21,735 nucleotides of DNA from Penium margaritaceum. Its lineage: Eukaryota; Streptophyta; Zygnematophyceae; Desmidiales; Peniaceae. Below the pieces are notes generated by a model. The model was not told the origin of the DNA, ran no database searches, and saw nothing but the letters and a program-made list of their open reading frames with translations. The stretch lies in assembly GCA_023375785.1 (NCBI GenBank), contig SZWC01025927.1, positions 1 to 21,735 on the forward strand. Reading direction: 5' to 3'. Below, piece after piece: positions 1 to 9,508 of this stretch (positions are counted from its first letter, which is position 1; each line of letters opens with the position of its first letter). The position numbers and the translations under genes were made by a program.

Positions 1-895
1 AGCTGGCTATGATGGTGGACCCATGCCACCAGGAGTGTGGTTCCCATGAACTGTGGAATTGCCTGGTGAAGGAGCCGCCGACCGATGCTGCGTTGAGGGA
101 AACAAAGCGGGGGACCGGCTCAAATTCTTGTTGCGGTGAGTAGGTTCAGCCGGCCGACAGTGGGCGGGCACATGAGTGGCGTTGCTAGGACCAGTACGAC
201 ATACAACGGGTGGTGTAACGGGTGGGGCAGCGGATGGTGCTGCGGGTGGTGCAGTCCATGGTGCAGCGCAAGATGCAGTGGGTGGTGCAACTGGTGGTGC
301 AGCAGGTGGTGCAGTGGGTTGTACAGTCAGTGGTGCAGCGGGTCGTGCAGCGGGTGGTGTAGCCGGTAGTGCCACAAGCTCAACAGTGGGTCGGAACCCA
401 GCACACGTAGGTCTTTCCAGGAGGCCAAGGTTGGGCCGCCTTTGGTCAGAAGGTGATGACACAAAAGTTGCGCCAGTGGCCTGCGTGGCCAATTAGTGCC
501 AAGGTAACATGCATGGTAGGCGGTAATGAGACACCGCTGGCAAGCCACCCTGCTCGCCGGCGATAGCCTGACGTCGTGTACATGAGGATGGGCAAGGTGA
601 GAGTATGGTAGTTCCTGGACACAGTGCCTGAATACATGAGACGGGTGGGCGATTGGCAGGCCTAGGTGACTGACCATGCACCGGTTGGGTGGAGGCACAA
701 GCGTCTGCCCTCCGGGCACTAGCCCATAGGGTGGACGCTTCAACGTTTTCTCGCGTACACCTGTGACCATGCGACCAAGTCAAGGCCTGTGCATGTCATG
801 TCCAGAGAGTTTTCCTGGGGCTGAGCATGTCATGGACCCATTACATCCTTCTTCGGGAGTGGTTTGCAGTCATTCCCCGTTGGCACNCACGAGTG
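1..895. other. Left contig end, no assignable gene apart from a minisatellite
   Basis: Apart from the 12-bp minisatellite at 209-376, I see no supportable gene here. Reading frames are open through the repeat on both strands: a Gly/Ala-rich frame on plus (176-496) and a Pro/Ala-rich frame on minus (7-492). Such openness is expected for a GC-rich repeat whose unit is a multiple of three, so neither is called as a gene. The n at 896 is probably a contig join, but unlike other n positions in the window I see no duplicated sequence around it. Confidence 0.5.
209..376. repeat. 12-bp minisatellite, 14 degenerate units
   Basis: Starting at 209 the sequence divides cleanly into fourteen consecutive 12-bp units close to ggtggtgcagcg, with no indels between units. 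Substitutions fall mainly at a few positions of the unit. Since 12 is a multiple of three, each strand keeps one reading frame. On plus it encodes Gly-Gly-x-x tetrapeptides (GGAA, GGAV, GGAT); on minus it encodes Pro/Ala-rich peptide. A ten-residue run GGAADGAAGG in the plus frame also occurs in the linker of the LDLa protein at the other end of the window, but with different third-position bases. This may be a coding low-complexity linker or a plain minisatellite; I cannot decide between them. Confidence 0.85.
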
Positions 896-1821
896 TGCGG
901 ATGACGGAAACCCAAGGTGAAATTTGTGAATGATTGAAAAAAAGTAACGACGTGCCCAGGGTAAATCATATGTCACGCAGATACTGGAAGTCGTTGATAA
1001 CTTAAACTACCGTGGGCAGATGGTTGCTTTTGACAAACGACATGGATGCATTTTTTTTTGTTCCAAACGATGGATGGTTGCTTCTCTTCCTAACGATGGG
1101 CGGATGAGGGTCACACTCTGAATTCTGTGGATTTACGAGCTATTTCACCCATTAAAGGAATGGGTACCTTTCTTTGTCAAGGTTTACTACAGTACAAGCC
1201 TAGAAGTATGTGCCAAGCTACTTTTCTTTGATAGCAACCCCAATGAAATGTTTTACGATGCTCCTCCAGGCTTCACCGAGGGGGTTGTAGTCAACCCAGA
1301 ACCTCACGTTCCACTCAGAAGACGTGGCCAGTTATGCCTCATGTGTGATGTCACAGGTTGGATCCACACCCTCCTCCTCCGTGTATAGAAGTGGCACATT
1401 AATGATATGCAAGGCCCAATTCAGGAATGCTAGGTTGTAATACATCTTATTTGACAGCAATATTCTTTTGAATGATCGCTACTACTCATGGTACTGAAGG
1501 TTGTCCCCAATCTACCATTTGATGAAAAAACATGGAACTGGTGGCCAGGAACTTGCATCAATTCACTAGGAGAATGACATGCACGGTCAAAGCTAGAGAT
1601 CACATGGAAACATTGGATGCTATCTGTGTTTAAGACTACCTCCATGTAAGCCCCAGGAATGCAGTGCATACGGATCCGATGGTTGGTGGTACTACACCTT
1701 ACTTGCTGAGATGTAATATGGCCTTCTCACCTGTAGTTACATTGGTGTCATTATCTCATACATCCCGCCAAATATCAAGCCATGACCAATGCCCAGTCCC
1801 TCTTTGTATGTTATTTATAAC

Positions 1822-2223
1822 TTATAAACCAAGGCAATTCCATTGCACCTGCCCAGATAGTAGGCCAATGCAACGGTGGTACTGAACGGAGAGATCCATC
1901 ACCCTCCTCTGAAGAACAACTCGGGTGTTTCCAGCCACCGCTCCTACATTTTCTGGGGTTGCTGAAGTAGCTGGGTAGGGATCCAAGAAGATGGTGGAGG
2001 TTTTCCTTAGATAGCTTTGGGCTCTCAGAAGAAACATGGCCCCAAAGCTGGCCATATCACCTGAAAAAGTGCATGAGGGCTCAAACAACATTAGCAACTG
2101 CATGTGTGTAGCCTGAAGATGCCTCTGGGCACAGGCGGATGAAGGAAGCCTTCCACGAGGCATCATGTGAGTTAATGGGTTGATGAACTGATGACCCTGT
2201 AAAATGTGACTGTTACCACTCAT
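1822..2223 (-). CDS. Unrecognised ORF, 133 codons, low coding confidence
   Basis: An open minus-strand frame beginning MSGNSHILQGHQF and ending QVQWNCLGL. I do not recognise a domain, signal peptide or repeat in it. Composition is ordinary, with several Cys and His residues. It sits among other weak minus-strand frames, so it could be part of a degraded or intron-split gene, or simply a chance ORF. No promoter or splice evidence supports it. It is listed only because it is one of the two longest open frames in the otherwise empty left part of the window. Confidence 0.15.
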   Translation of the reverse strand: MSGNSHILQGHQFINPLTHMMPRGRLPSSACAQRHLQATHMQLLMLFEPSCTFSGDMASFGAMFLLRAQSYLRKTSTIFLDPYPATSATPENVGAVAGNTRVVLQRRVMDLSVQYHRCIGLLSGQVQWNCLGL

Positions 2224-2599
2224 ATGGCAAAGTTAGGTTTGGGACAGATTTCTCACCTCCCTAACAGGGAAGATTGACGTCCCCGCATCAAATGGATTTT
2301 TTACATATTCTTATGTAAAGCAAGGATTGAATGAAACATGAATCCTACCACAGGTGCTAAAGGTGACCACACGCTACTACACGTGTTTCACGCACAAGTT
2401 CACACCATCCCTGGCACTCAGGTGCACACGTTGTGTCACTTCTGGTTTCATGGGAGAGGTGAAGATCCAACCGTAGCATGGAGCCCAGATGGCCAAATGT
2501 TGGGGCAGTCCCATGGGCATTCATTGGTTTCTTTGGAGACTTGGCTTCCCCTGATCTGTCTTGAAATAGTGAGCATCAGTGCAGCTACATCTTGGAAAG

Positions 2600-2983
2600 C
2601 TATACAAAGAGTATGAATGTACCCTTGTCCACAGCCACCAAAGTGTAGAGACTAAGCACATTCCTCTCTCGACCTTCTTCACAGAACTTCATAGCTATGA
2701 GGATACATGACTCTTTCGAATCTTTCGAATCTTTTGAAAATTCATCCACAACTTGTAAAACATAAATGTACAAGAGCTCCTCTTTCACAACCGTTTCTTC
2801 CGTACATGTCACATTTGGAGAGAGAGGAAATAAAAGTGGCTGGGGTTGTGATTCATATGGTGGAAGCAGTCGGGGTTGCGGACATTCAATTTCAAACAGA
2901 ACATTCATGTTTTTCATGAGAGACATGAGGCATTCATGATGCCCAAGGGATTCCATTAGATGCCAGGCCAATATTTTCACCAA
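2600..2983 (-). CDS. Unrecognised ORF, 127 codons, low coding confidence
   Basis: An open minus-strand frame beginning MVKILAWHLMESLGHHECL. Its middle is proline-rich (PQPRLLPPYESQPQPLLFP). It includes a small in-frame tandem repeat KDSKDSKES, encoded by the 9-bp repeat at about 2710-2737. Beyond that repeat it is rich in charged and hydrophobic residues (CILIAMKFCEEGRERN). The composition looks more protein-like than a random antisense frame, but I recognise no family. It might be an exon of a minus-strand gene that also involves the frame at 1822-2223. Confidence 0.2.
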   Translation of the reverse strand: MVKILAWHLMESLGHHECLMSLMKNMNVLFEIECPQPRLLPPYESQPQPLLFPLSPNVTCTEETVVKEELLYIYVLQVVDEFSKDSKDSKESCILIAMKFCEEGRERNVLSLYTLVAVDKGTFILFV

Positions 2984-3049
2984 ACGTTGTTATGGTTTTG
3001 GAAGAAAGAAAAAAGCATTATTTTTCCCCGCCATCACCGCCTCGTCAAA

Positions 3050-3627
3050 TCGCTGTAGAACCGCCAGCCACAATCACACGGGGGGCAGGGCCCACGCGTA
3101 GAAGTCCACCCGAGAGATGACGCAGAGCCAAAGGAGAGTCGTCACCGCCCATACATCCTCTATGCGGCCAATCCATGCCAGATTGCGAGTCTGCTACGAC
3201 AGCCACGCCTCCGCCCCTTCCTTCTCAAATTCCCGGGTGCTGACCGGGCAGCCCAGAACCTCCACCCCCGCATCGTCCAGGGCAGCCCGGTGAGGGTGAG
3301 CGGGATGGTCTCTGCCAATCAATGCTAAAGCATGCACTTCCTCGGCTGGACGAGAAGACCGTGAAGGGCCGTGGCCTCTACAAAGGCCGCCATGCAGGCC
3401 CCAAGAAGGTGGGGGGCTCGCAGACGGTCGAGTCATCCTGGTAGGCGCCGATGTGTCCCAGTTGATCATCACCCTCCTCCGCGAGGGCCCGGGAGCTTTC
3501 CTTTAGTGTGGGGGCCAGGGAAAGGTCGAAGAGTGCAGGGCCCAGCGGGTCGCCCTGGCAAACGCTATGGAAGCTCTCCAGGACAGCCGGTGCGTTGACG
3601 TCAAAGAGGGGTAGCTGGGCAGGGCGG
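3050..3627 (-). pseudogene. Decayed non-LTR retrotransposon reverse transcriptase fragment
   Basis: Reading minus from about 3627, one frame gives a reverse transcriptase block: FHSVCQGDPLGPALFDLSLA, matching the (Q)GDPLGP...LF...L palm motif of non-LTR and related RTs. About 35 residues later follows the catalytic-type box AYQDDSTV (YQDD codons at 3432-3443), in the place of YADD. After a frame change, 3325-3400 reads FVEATALHGLLVQPRKCML, the usual hydrophobic stretch plus KC after the YxDD box. After another frame change, 3194-3330 contains GVEVLGCPVSTREFEKEG. At about 3075-3160 there is a thumb-like LLWLCVISRVDFYAWALPP. The order of motifs is correct for an RT, but they are spread over at least three frames with stops. 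It is a fragment of roughly 190 residues lacking endonuclease and N-terminal parts, and cannot be active. Confidence 0.7.
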
Positions 3628-3708
3628 AGGGAGTGTTAATCCGTATCCTCTATCCCTCTCACATGTGTGCCCTTGGGTGCACAGGGCATGGTGATCCTGA
3701 GACCAGTG

Positions 3709-3713
3709 GAGAC
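3709..3713. repeat. Target site duplication, left (gagac)
   Basis: The five bases gagac directly precede the left LTR terminus TGATGG. The same five bases directly follow the terminus CCAACA of the right LTR at 11365-11369. A perfect 5-bp duplication is the typical footprint of Ty1/copia integration. It ties the two LTRs together as one insertion even though the right LTR is split by assembly joins. Confidence 0.9.
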
Positions 3714-4353
3714 TGATGGAAACTTGGCAGCCCTCAGGGAGGTGATCAGGCTCACTAAGAGCCGCCTAGGCAGGACCAACTGTTTGTGAGAGAGAGTTGC
3801 AGGTTGCACAGACAGAAATTACGGAAGCGAATGTAGGTCTGCAGAGAACGCGAATGTCTGAATCGACTCTTGAGTGAGAAAGTACATTAGCACAGATTTC
3901 TAACAAGCCTAAGTACGCCTCATTTGGCACATGGAGCTGGAAGAACCACTCTGTCAAAGTTTACCTCCTAGCACACTCCTAGCCTAGTGGGATGAGCGGC
4001 AATCACACTCTCACACAAGAGAATTACCATGTGCACAACCAATGATCTTGGTGGGGACCTTCCTTGAAGCTCCCTCAAGGTCCTTCTGCCGCCATTCTAC
4101 CCTGAAGGCCGCTCCAAACCTCCTTGGCCAATAATTGTGGCCGTCATTGGTGCTGGTAGTGCAGGAGCCATCACTTGAACCGGACCCATCACCACCAAAC
4201 CTTGAAAATCCATATCTCCCTCAAACGGACTCCGAATCGAGTTCCGTGAAGTGCTACAGAACCAGAAAAACATCCTCTATTCACTTTTGTGACCTGATGA
4301 TTTTTATCAAGCAACCCACTCTGGTCACTTTTTTTGGCACCCCATATCCAACA
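3714..4353 (-). repeat. Copia 3' LTR (left copy, 640 bp)
   Basis: The left boundary is TGATGGAAACTTGG after the target duplication. The right boundary is ATATCCAACA, where similarity with the right LTR stops exactly. The length is 640 bp. Compared by eye with the right copy there are about 20 differences in the first 317 positions and 10 in the remaining 325, mostly transitions, or about 95% identity. In element orientation it starts TGTTGGATATGG and ends TTTCCATCA. Confidence 0.95.
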
Positions 4354-4366
4354 TTCTCCCACTTTG
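4354..4366 (-). other. Copia polypurine tract
   Basis: On the minus strand the bases directly before the 3' LTR read CAAAGTGGGAGAA, ending next to the LTR start TGTTGG. This purine-rich tract resembles the AAGTGGGAGA-type tract of plant copia elements and would prime plus-strand DNA synthesis. Its position exactly at the LTR junction supports the boundary at 4353/4354. Confidence 0.85.
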
Positions 4367-6865
4367 CGAGAATAAAAATCACACAAGTCCACACTGTCCC
4401 CTCAGCTACTGAAACCGGTGTGCTGCCAGCAGCTTGATCAGGAAGTCTGCCAGCATCATTCTTGAAGGGCAGAACTTGATCTGCACCACCTTCTTTACCA
4501 CGAGTTCGCGGATGAAGTGATATCGCAAGTCAATGTGCTTGGTGCGGGCGTGAAACTCTGCGTTCTTGGTCAGAGCAATGGCGCTCATGTTGTCAGAGTA
4601 GATTGTAGTTGCTGTGGTTTGCTGCTGTCCAGGACTTTCCAGGAGCTCACGCAGCCACACGGCTTCCTTTGCTGCTTCACTCAAGGCGATGTACTCAGCT
4701 TCGGTGGAGGAGAGGGCGACGCACTCTTGCTTCTTGCTCCTCCAACTGTTTGCACCTCCCCCGAGTATAAACACGAACCCACTGGTTGACCTCCTAGTGT
4801 CCAGGTCACCTCCCCAATCTGCGTCACTGTAGCCGATGAGGATGGGGCTGTAGTTGCCGTTGAAGGTGAGGCAAAGGCTGCTGCTACTGTCAAGGTAGCG
4901 CAGCACGCGCTTAATTGCCTCCCAATGCGGCATGCCCGGATTCGCACAAAACTTGCTGAGCACTCCCACTGCTTGGCTGATGTCGAGGCGCGTGCTGACT
5001 GCAGCGTACATGAGGCTCCCAACTGCTGCTTGGTACGGCACTGCTTCCATGCGGCTGCTCTCTTGCATGCCGCGGGGAGTCTGCGTCATGCTCAGATTCG
5101 CTCCCACTTCGAGTGGTGTCGCTGCTTTGCGCGCTCCTGCCATGTTGAAGCGCTTGACGATGTCGTTCACGTACGTGCTCTGCGACAACTCCAAAGTCTG
5201 CTGCTGCCGGTCACGCTTGACCTGAAGGCCAAGGTAGTAATCGAGCTCTCCCATGTCTTTCATGTCGTACTTAGCAGCAAGGGACTGCTTCACATCGTCC
5301 AAAAGAGACTTGGAGTCAGATGCAATGAGCAGATCATCAACATAGAGCAAGATGATGATCTGGTTTGCCTCTTGTGTGCGCCCATAGACAGAATGGTCTG
5401 CTTCACTGCGCACAAATTCAAGGCCAGCTAGCTGCTCATCCATCTTGTGGTACCATGCTCGCGGGGCTTGCTTCAAGCCGTAGAGGGCCTTCACAAGCTT
5501 GCACACCAAACCTTCCTTCCCTTCCACGACATACCCCTCCGGCTGCTCCATGTACCCATCCTCCTCAAGGTCACCATTCAGAAATGCACACGTCACATCT
5601 ATTTGGTGCACCTCCCAGTCCATAGCAGCAGCAAGAGCGAGGATCGCTCGGATGGATGGAAACTTAGCGACAGGTGCAAATGTCTCATTGTAATCCACAC
5701 CCTCTGTCTGCGCATACCCCTTTGCAACCAGCCGTGCTTTATACCTGAGAATCTTACCATCCGCACCACGCTTGCGCCTGAAGATCCACCGGCATCCGAT
5801 CACCCGGCTGCTGCGTGAAGCCTCCTCGAGAGTCCAGGTGCCGTTCTTCATGAGCGCATCATACTCCTCATCTGCTACGCCACGCCAATCTGCCGCCTCA
5901 GCGCTGTGCATGGCTTCAGCAAATGTGGCTGGGTCATCGGTGATTGTGAGGAAGAGAAGCTCAAGATCGGACGACTCTGTTGCTGGTGGAACGGTGCACA
6001 AGTTCACCAGCTCCTCCAGCGGCCTCTGTTTGTTTGCCAGGCGCTCGGATCGCCTCAGCGGCTCCCCACTGTCCTTTGCACCTTTGTTGAGGCGTCCAGA
6101 CCGTCGTGGCAGCTGCTCTGCGTTGCTTTGCTGCTCCTCCTCATCAGATTCCGTTGCCAGCTCCTTCTCCTTCTGAGCTCCCTCCACCTCCTTGTCGTTG
6201 CCGCTGTCACCGCCATCTTCTGCACTGCCCTCTTCTGCTATCGGTACTTCTCCCACTTTTGGTACAAGTGCGGGAGCAACCGGAACTGCCGACATAGGGC
6301 TCCAAGTCCAGCCCTTCAAGTCCTCTTGAAAGACGACGTCACGGCTGCGGATGATCTTGCGAGCAGCAAGGTTGTAGAGGCGGTATCCCATGGTGTCGTA
6401 GCCGAGGAAGGCAGCCTTCACCGACTTTGCGTCCAGCTTGTTACGGCTGCCGGTAGGCACGTGCACGAATGCGCCACACCCGAAGACTTTCACGTGCGTC
6501 ACTGTTGGCTTGCGTCCCGTCCACGCCTCCTCCGGTGTCACCAGCGGCACGGCGCGCGTGGGACTCCGGTTTTTCAGGTACACAGCAGTGTTGACCGCTT
6601 CCGCCCAGAAGGTTGGTGGGAGCTCCGCGTCTTGGAGCATGCTGCGAACACGCTCCATGAGTGTGCGGTTCCCACGTTCAGCCACGCCGTTCAGCTGTTG
6701 TGTTCCAGGTGGGGTGACTTTGTGCTTGATCCCGCGACGCTTGAGGTAAGTGCGGAAGTCGTTGGAGAGGTACTCTCCTCCACCGTCAGTGCGAAGGACC
6801 TTCAACCGCCTGCCACTCTCATTCTGTGCAGCAGCAATCCACACCTTGAAAGCATCAAAGCACTC

Positions 6866-6875
6866 ATCCTTTTGC
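6866..6875 (-). other. Frameshift inside copia integrase
   Basis: Upstream the frame reads ...SFLAAKG then a stop. Downstream the integrase continues in another frame as DECFDAFKVWIAAAQNESG. Removing one base from the short A/G run on minus would restore AAKDECF, which is the expected copia integrase sequence. It may be a true mutation in this copy or a homopolymer base-call error. Confidence 0.85.
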
Positions 6876-7281
6876 AGCCAAGAAGGACACCCACGTCTTC
6901 CTCGACTTGTCATCAATGAACGTGAGAAAGTACAACTTGCCGGACAAGGACTGTGATGGCATGGGACCGCACAAATCAGAGTGAACGAGTGAGAGAAGCT
7001 CAGCCGCCCCCTTCCCTTCCACCGTGAAAGGAGCGCGGGCTTGCTTTCCTTCATTGCAGCTCTCACAAGTCGATGCACCTGGCTGCTTCACCCCTTTGAG
7101 CTCCAGGCCGCGGACCATCTGCTGCATGGAGATGATGGCGCCAAAGCCGAGGTGACCGAGCCGGCGGTGCCACAGGCCGATGTCGTGTTTTCCCTCTCTC
7201 GCCGCAAACGCTGAGTCGGCTTCCTTCTCCGACGCCACATAGAGGCGGTAAAGACTGTCCTCCTTGTTTGCTTTTGCAAGA

Positions 7282-7514
7282 ACACGGCCTGCACGGGCAG
7301 AGATGGTGCAGCCACCATTCTCAAAGAAAACCTGCATGCCTTCGGAGATGAGAGATGAGACAGAGAGGAGGTTAGCTGCCAGCCCCGGAACATGGAGCAC
7401 CCCCTTCACACGACGTTCCACGTGCTTACCCTCAACGGAAGCACAAAACACAATCTCACCCTCCCCAACCGCCATTTGCACATGGTTGTCCCCCATGTAC
7501 ACCCGACGAGGCTC
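7282..7514 (-). repeat. 233-bp assembly overlap, copy 1
   Basis: This 233-bp stretch recurs at 7516-7748, with its right end stopping exactly at the n at 7515. The copies differ at six positions by eye. It makes the gag-pre-integrase region (EPRRVYMGDNHVQM...) appear twice in tandem. An exact match to the join, with no such duplication in copia families I know, indicates two contigs placed end to end without merging their overlap. Confidence 0.85.
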
Positions 7515-7515
7515 N

Positions 7516-7748
7516 ACACGGCCTGCACGGGCAGAGATGGTGCAGCCACCATTCTCAAAGCAAACCTGCATGCCTTCGGAGATGAGAGATGAGACAGAGA
7601 GGAGGTTAGCTGCCAGCCCCGGAACATGGAACACCCCCTTCACACGACGTTCCACGTGCTTACCCTCAACGGAAGCACAAAAAAAAATCCCACCCTCCCC
7701 AACCACCATTTGCACATGGTTGTCCCCCATGTACACCCGACGAGGCTC
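7516..7748 (-). repeat. 233-bp assembly overlap, copy 2
   Basis: Second copy of the 233-bp overlap, beginning directly after the n at 7515. Six mismatches to copy 1 include an A-rich run around 7680-7690. This suggests that the two contigs come from different alleles or different family members rather than from the same molecule. Confidence 0.85.
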
Positions 7749-8562
7749 GATGACGGTGTAGACGACGAACCACTCCCGGCGACACGTCATGTGCCGTGTG
7801 GCTCCCGGGTCGATGATCCAAAACAGGGCAGTGTTGTCGGAGACGTGCAGGACCCGGATGGTTGACACGAATCCACTTTCCCAATCTGCGGCGTTCGCGG
7901 AAGCGTCGGACTGTTTTCCCGCTCCCACTCCAGCAGCAAGGTCCGCCTTCTTCTTCCGGCATTCGCGTGCCCAATGGCCCGGCTTCTTGCAGTAGTGGTA
8001 GTTCCCCTTCTTCTTCCCTCCTCCGCTATTGCCCCTACTTGGTGCAACACCACCCCCATGACCAGAGTTGGTGATGAGAGCGACGTCCAGTCTGCTTCCG
8101 CCCTCTTCTCCCTTGCGCCGCTCCTCCTCAAACAGCAGGCTCTCCTCCACATCATTGAGGGAGAGCTTGTCGCCACGCTGGTCCAGGGCAACAATGAGAG
8201 GAGTATAGCTGCTAGGAAGACCAGAGANAGGAGTTGCTGCCGTTCGGCGAGGTGGAGGTAGATGGTTGCGAGGGCGCGGTCACGCTTCTCACGGTAGGTA
8301 CGGGCCTCGACAGTGGATAGGGAGCTTTCTTCTGGTTCCTTCTCCTTCTCATCCACCTGGCTCCAGAGACCCTTCTCCATCAGCACCATCTTCATGTTGT
8401 TGCTCCAGTTAAAGAAGTTCTTGCCTTCGAACTTGGCGATGTTGACACCGGCCACCACGGAAGCGGATGTCGCCATGGTAGTGCAACATTCAGCACACAA
8501 GCGGCTATCTCACAAAACAGGGTGCAAGGAATGCCTCAAGGATGAGACAAAGCCTTGTTCTA

Positions 8563-8574
8563 GCTCTGATACCA
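8563..8574 (-). other. Copia primer-binding site, assembly-duplicated copy
   Basis: On minus this reads TGGTATCAGAGC, complementary to the 3' end of initiator tRNA-Met. It follows a 1-base spacer after the LTR end at 8576. It lies in the 8337-8629 segment, which appears identical to 9216-9508, so it is the same site as 9442-9453 shown twice. Confidence 0.8.
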
Positions 8575-8630
8575 CTGATGGAAACTTGGAAGCCCTCAGG
8601 GAGGTGATCAGGCTCACTAAGAGCCGCCTN

Positions 8631-9214
8631 CACTCCAACCTTCTCACATCGGCATTGAAGAATTCCGAATTATTCTATTGTTGACTGACCTTTCTCAGTT
8701 AGAATTTCTCTAATGTGCTCGCGTACTTTGTCACTCACCTAAGGACACAGGCTTGCTTGTGGGTGGGTTTAGTTGGGTGCATGGACCAAAAAGGGTAAAA
8801 TAGGAAATATGGAGGGGAGGAGTGAACTCAAGGGCAAGTTTTCCCTTGGCCAAGGAAACAAGCAAGCAAGCAAGGCAGTCCTCACTCGCTCGCAGGCTCT
8901 TTGGCCACGCGAGGCTCAAAAGTCGGGCCTCGCTCCTCACCCTCTTACTTGCTAGGACTAGACACGCAGTTTTGTGCAAACAGTGACGCCATGGATTTTC
9001 AGGGCTAGCGCACATGCGTCCATCATTTCAAGAAATTCCAGTTGTATTTGAAAGGTTAGGAGTGTTTTCAAGGTATGAAAGCTCAGTTCTTGGCCAGAAT
9101 CCTCAAAAGCTGATAGTTCCGGGCCTGCGAAGTTGATGGCTGTGAGGACATGAGGGGAAAAACGTAGACCCCTTAAGGACCGACGTAGACCCCTTATGGA
9201 GGGGAGCGGTTGGG
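8631..9214. other. Misplaced flanking contig (piece B)
   Basis: This segment is bounded by n at 8630 and 9215 and is unrelated to the copia element. Its first 174 bases appear identical to 11471-11644, the end of the contig right of the N gap. Its last 259 bases (8956-9214) match 9779-10037 with about four differences. It therefore belongs to the right flank of the copia insertion, between 11644 and 10038, and was placed inside the element by the scaffolder. No gene was recognised in it. Confidence 0.85.
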
Positions 9215-9215
9215 N

Positions 9216-9508
9216 TCCTTCTCCTTCTCATCCACCTGGCTCCAGAGACCCTTCTCCATCAGCACCATCTTCATGTTGTTGCTCCAGTTAAAGAAGTTCT
9301 TGCCTTCGAACTTGGCGATGTTGACACCGGCCACCACGGAAGCGGATGTCGCCATGGTAGTGCAACATTCAGCACACAAGCGGCTATCTCACAAAACAGG
9401 GTGCAAGGAATGCCTCAAGGATGAGACAAAGCCTTGTTCTAGCTCTGATACCACTGATGGAAACTTGGAAGCCCTCAGGGAGGTGATCAGGCTCACTAAG
9501 AGCCGCCT
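9216..9508 (-). repeat. 293-bp assembly overlap with 8337-8629
   Basis: The 293 bases starting right after the n at 9215 appear identical to 8337-8629, which end right before the n at 8630. They hold the gag start (ATG complement at 9353-9355), the 5' leader, the primer site and the first 54 bases of the LTR. It is one locus represented twice. Confidence 0.9.
9442..9453 (-). other. Copia primer-binding site (tRNA-iMet)
   Basis: On minus this reads TGGTATCAGAGC, the classic copia primer site complementary to the 3' end of initiator methionine tRNA. It starts one base after the 5' LTR end (9455). The match is 12 of 12 to the common motif. Minus-strand DNA synthesis would start here. Confidence 0.93.

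Larger units (their letters stand above)
897..3049. other. Unassigned region with weak minus-strand ORFs
   Basis: No recognisable gene or element. The longest open frames are on minus at 1822-2223 (133 codons) and 2600-2983 (127 codons). Another minus frame, around 1328-1460, reads as hydrophobic peptide containing YYNLAFLNWALHIIN before stopping. These could be exons or remnants of one minus-strand gene, but I recognise no family and could not establish splice joins. A short imperfect tandem repeat (three copies of about 9 bp, ctttcgaat-like) lies at 2710-2737. A run of nine or so T residues lies near 1052. Confidence 0.35.
4406..8476 (-). pseudogene. Copia gag-pol polyprotein, interrupted
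   Basis: Translation starts at the ATG at 8474-8476 (MATSASVVAGVNIAKFEGKN, a copia gag N-terminus). The gag core is cut at the n at 8227, where the frame changes and part of gag is missing. It resumes at GLPSSYTPLIVALDQRG. A zinc knuckle follows (CKKPGHWAREC), with its first Cys replaced by Tyr. The protease box is IIDPGATRHMT instead of DSGA. Next come the gag-pre-integrase HH-CC finger (WHRRLGH, CESC) and the integrase core with acidic residues in HSDLCGP, LRTDGGGEY and GVAERGN. A one-base insertion near 6866-6875 shifts the frame inside integrase. The RT keeps YVDD and DVTCAFLNGD. RNase H follows (SDADWGGD, STEAEY, YSDN, ARTKHIDLRYHF), and the ORF ends at 4406 after the usual ADFL...AHRF tail. 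An internal 80-residue duplication is an assembly effect. Integrated DNA replication and packaging are the family roles. Confidence 0.93.

Noticed and set aside
7-492. A 161-codon Pro/Ala-rich minus-strand protein
   Set aside because: Most of its length is the complement of the 12-bp minisatellite, which keeps any frame open. No flanking domain supports it.
5906-6919. A 337-codon plus-strand open frame
   Set aside because: It lies opposite the copia integrase/RT coding strand, has no domain pattern of its own, and is explained as an antisense shadow of a GC-rich polyprotein.
7282-7748. A true tandem duplication of the gag-pre-integrase region in copia
   Set aside because: The repeat boundary falls exactly on an n join and is best explained as an unmerged contig overlap.
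8576-8629. A third, truncated copia LTR, suggesting a nested or tandem element
   Set aside because: It is part of the 8337-8629 segment that appears identical to 9216-9508, so it is one LTR start shown twice.
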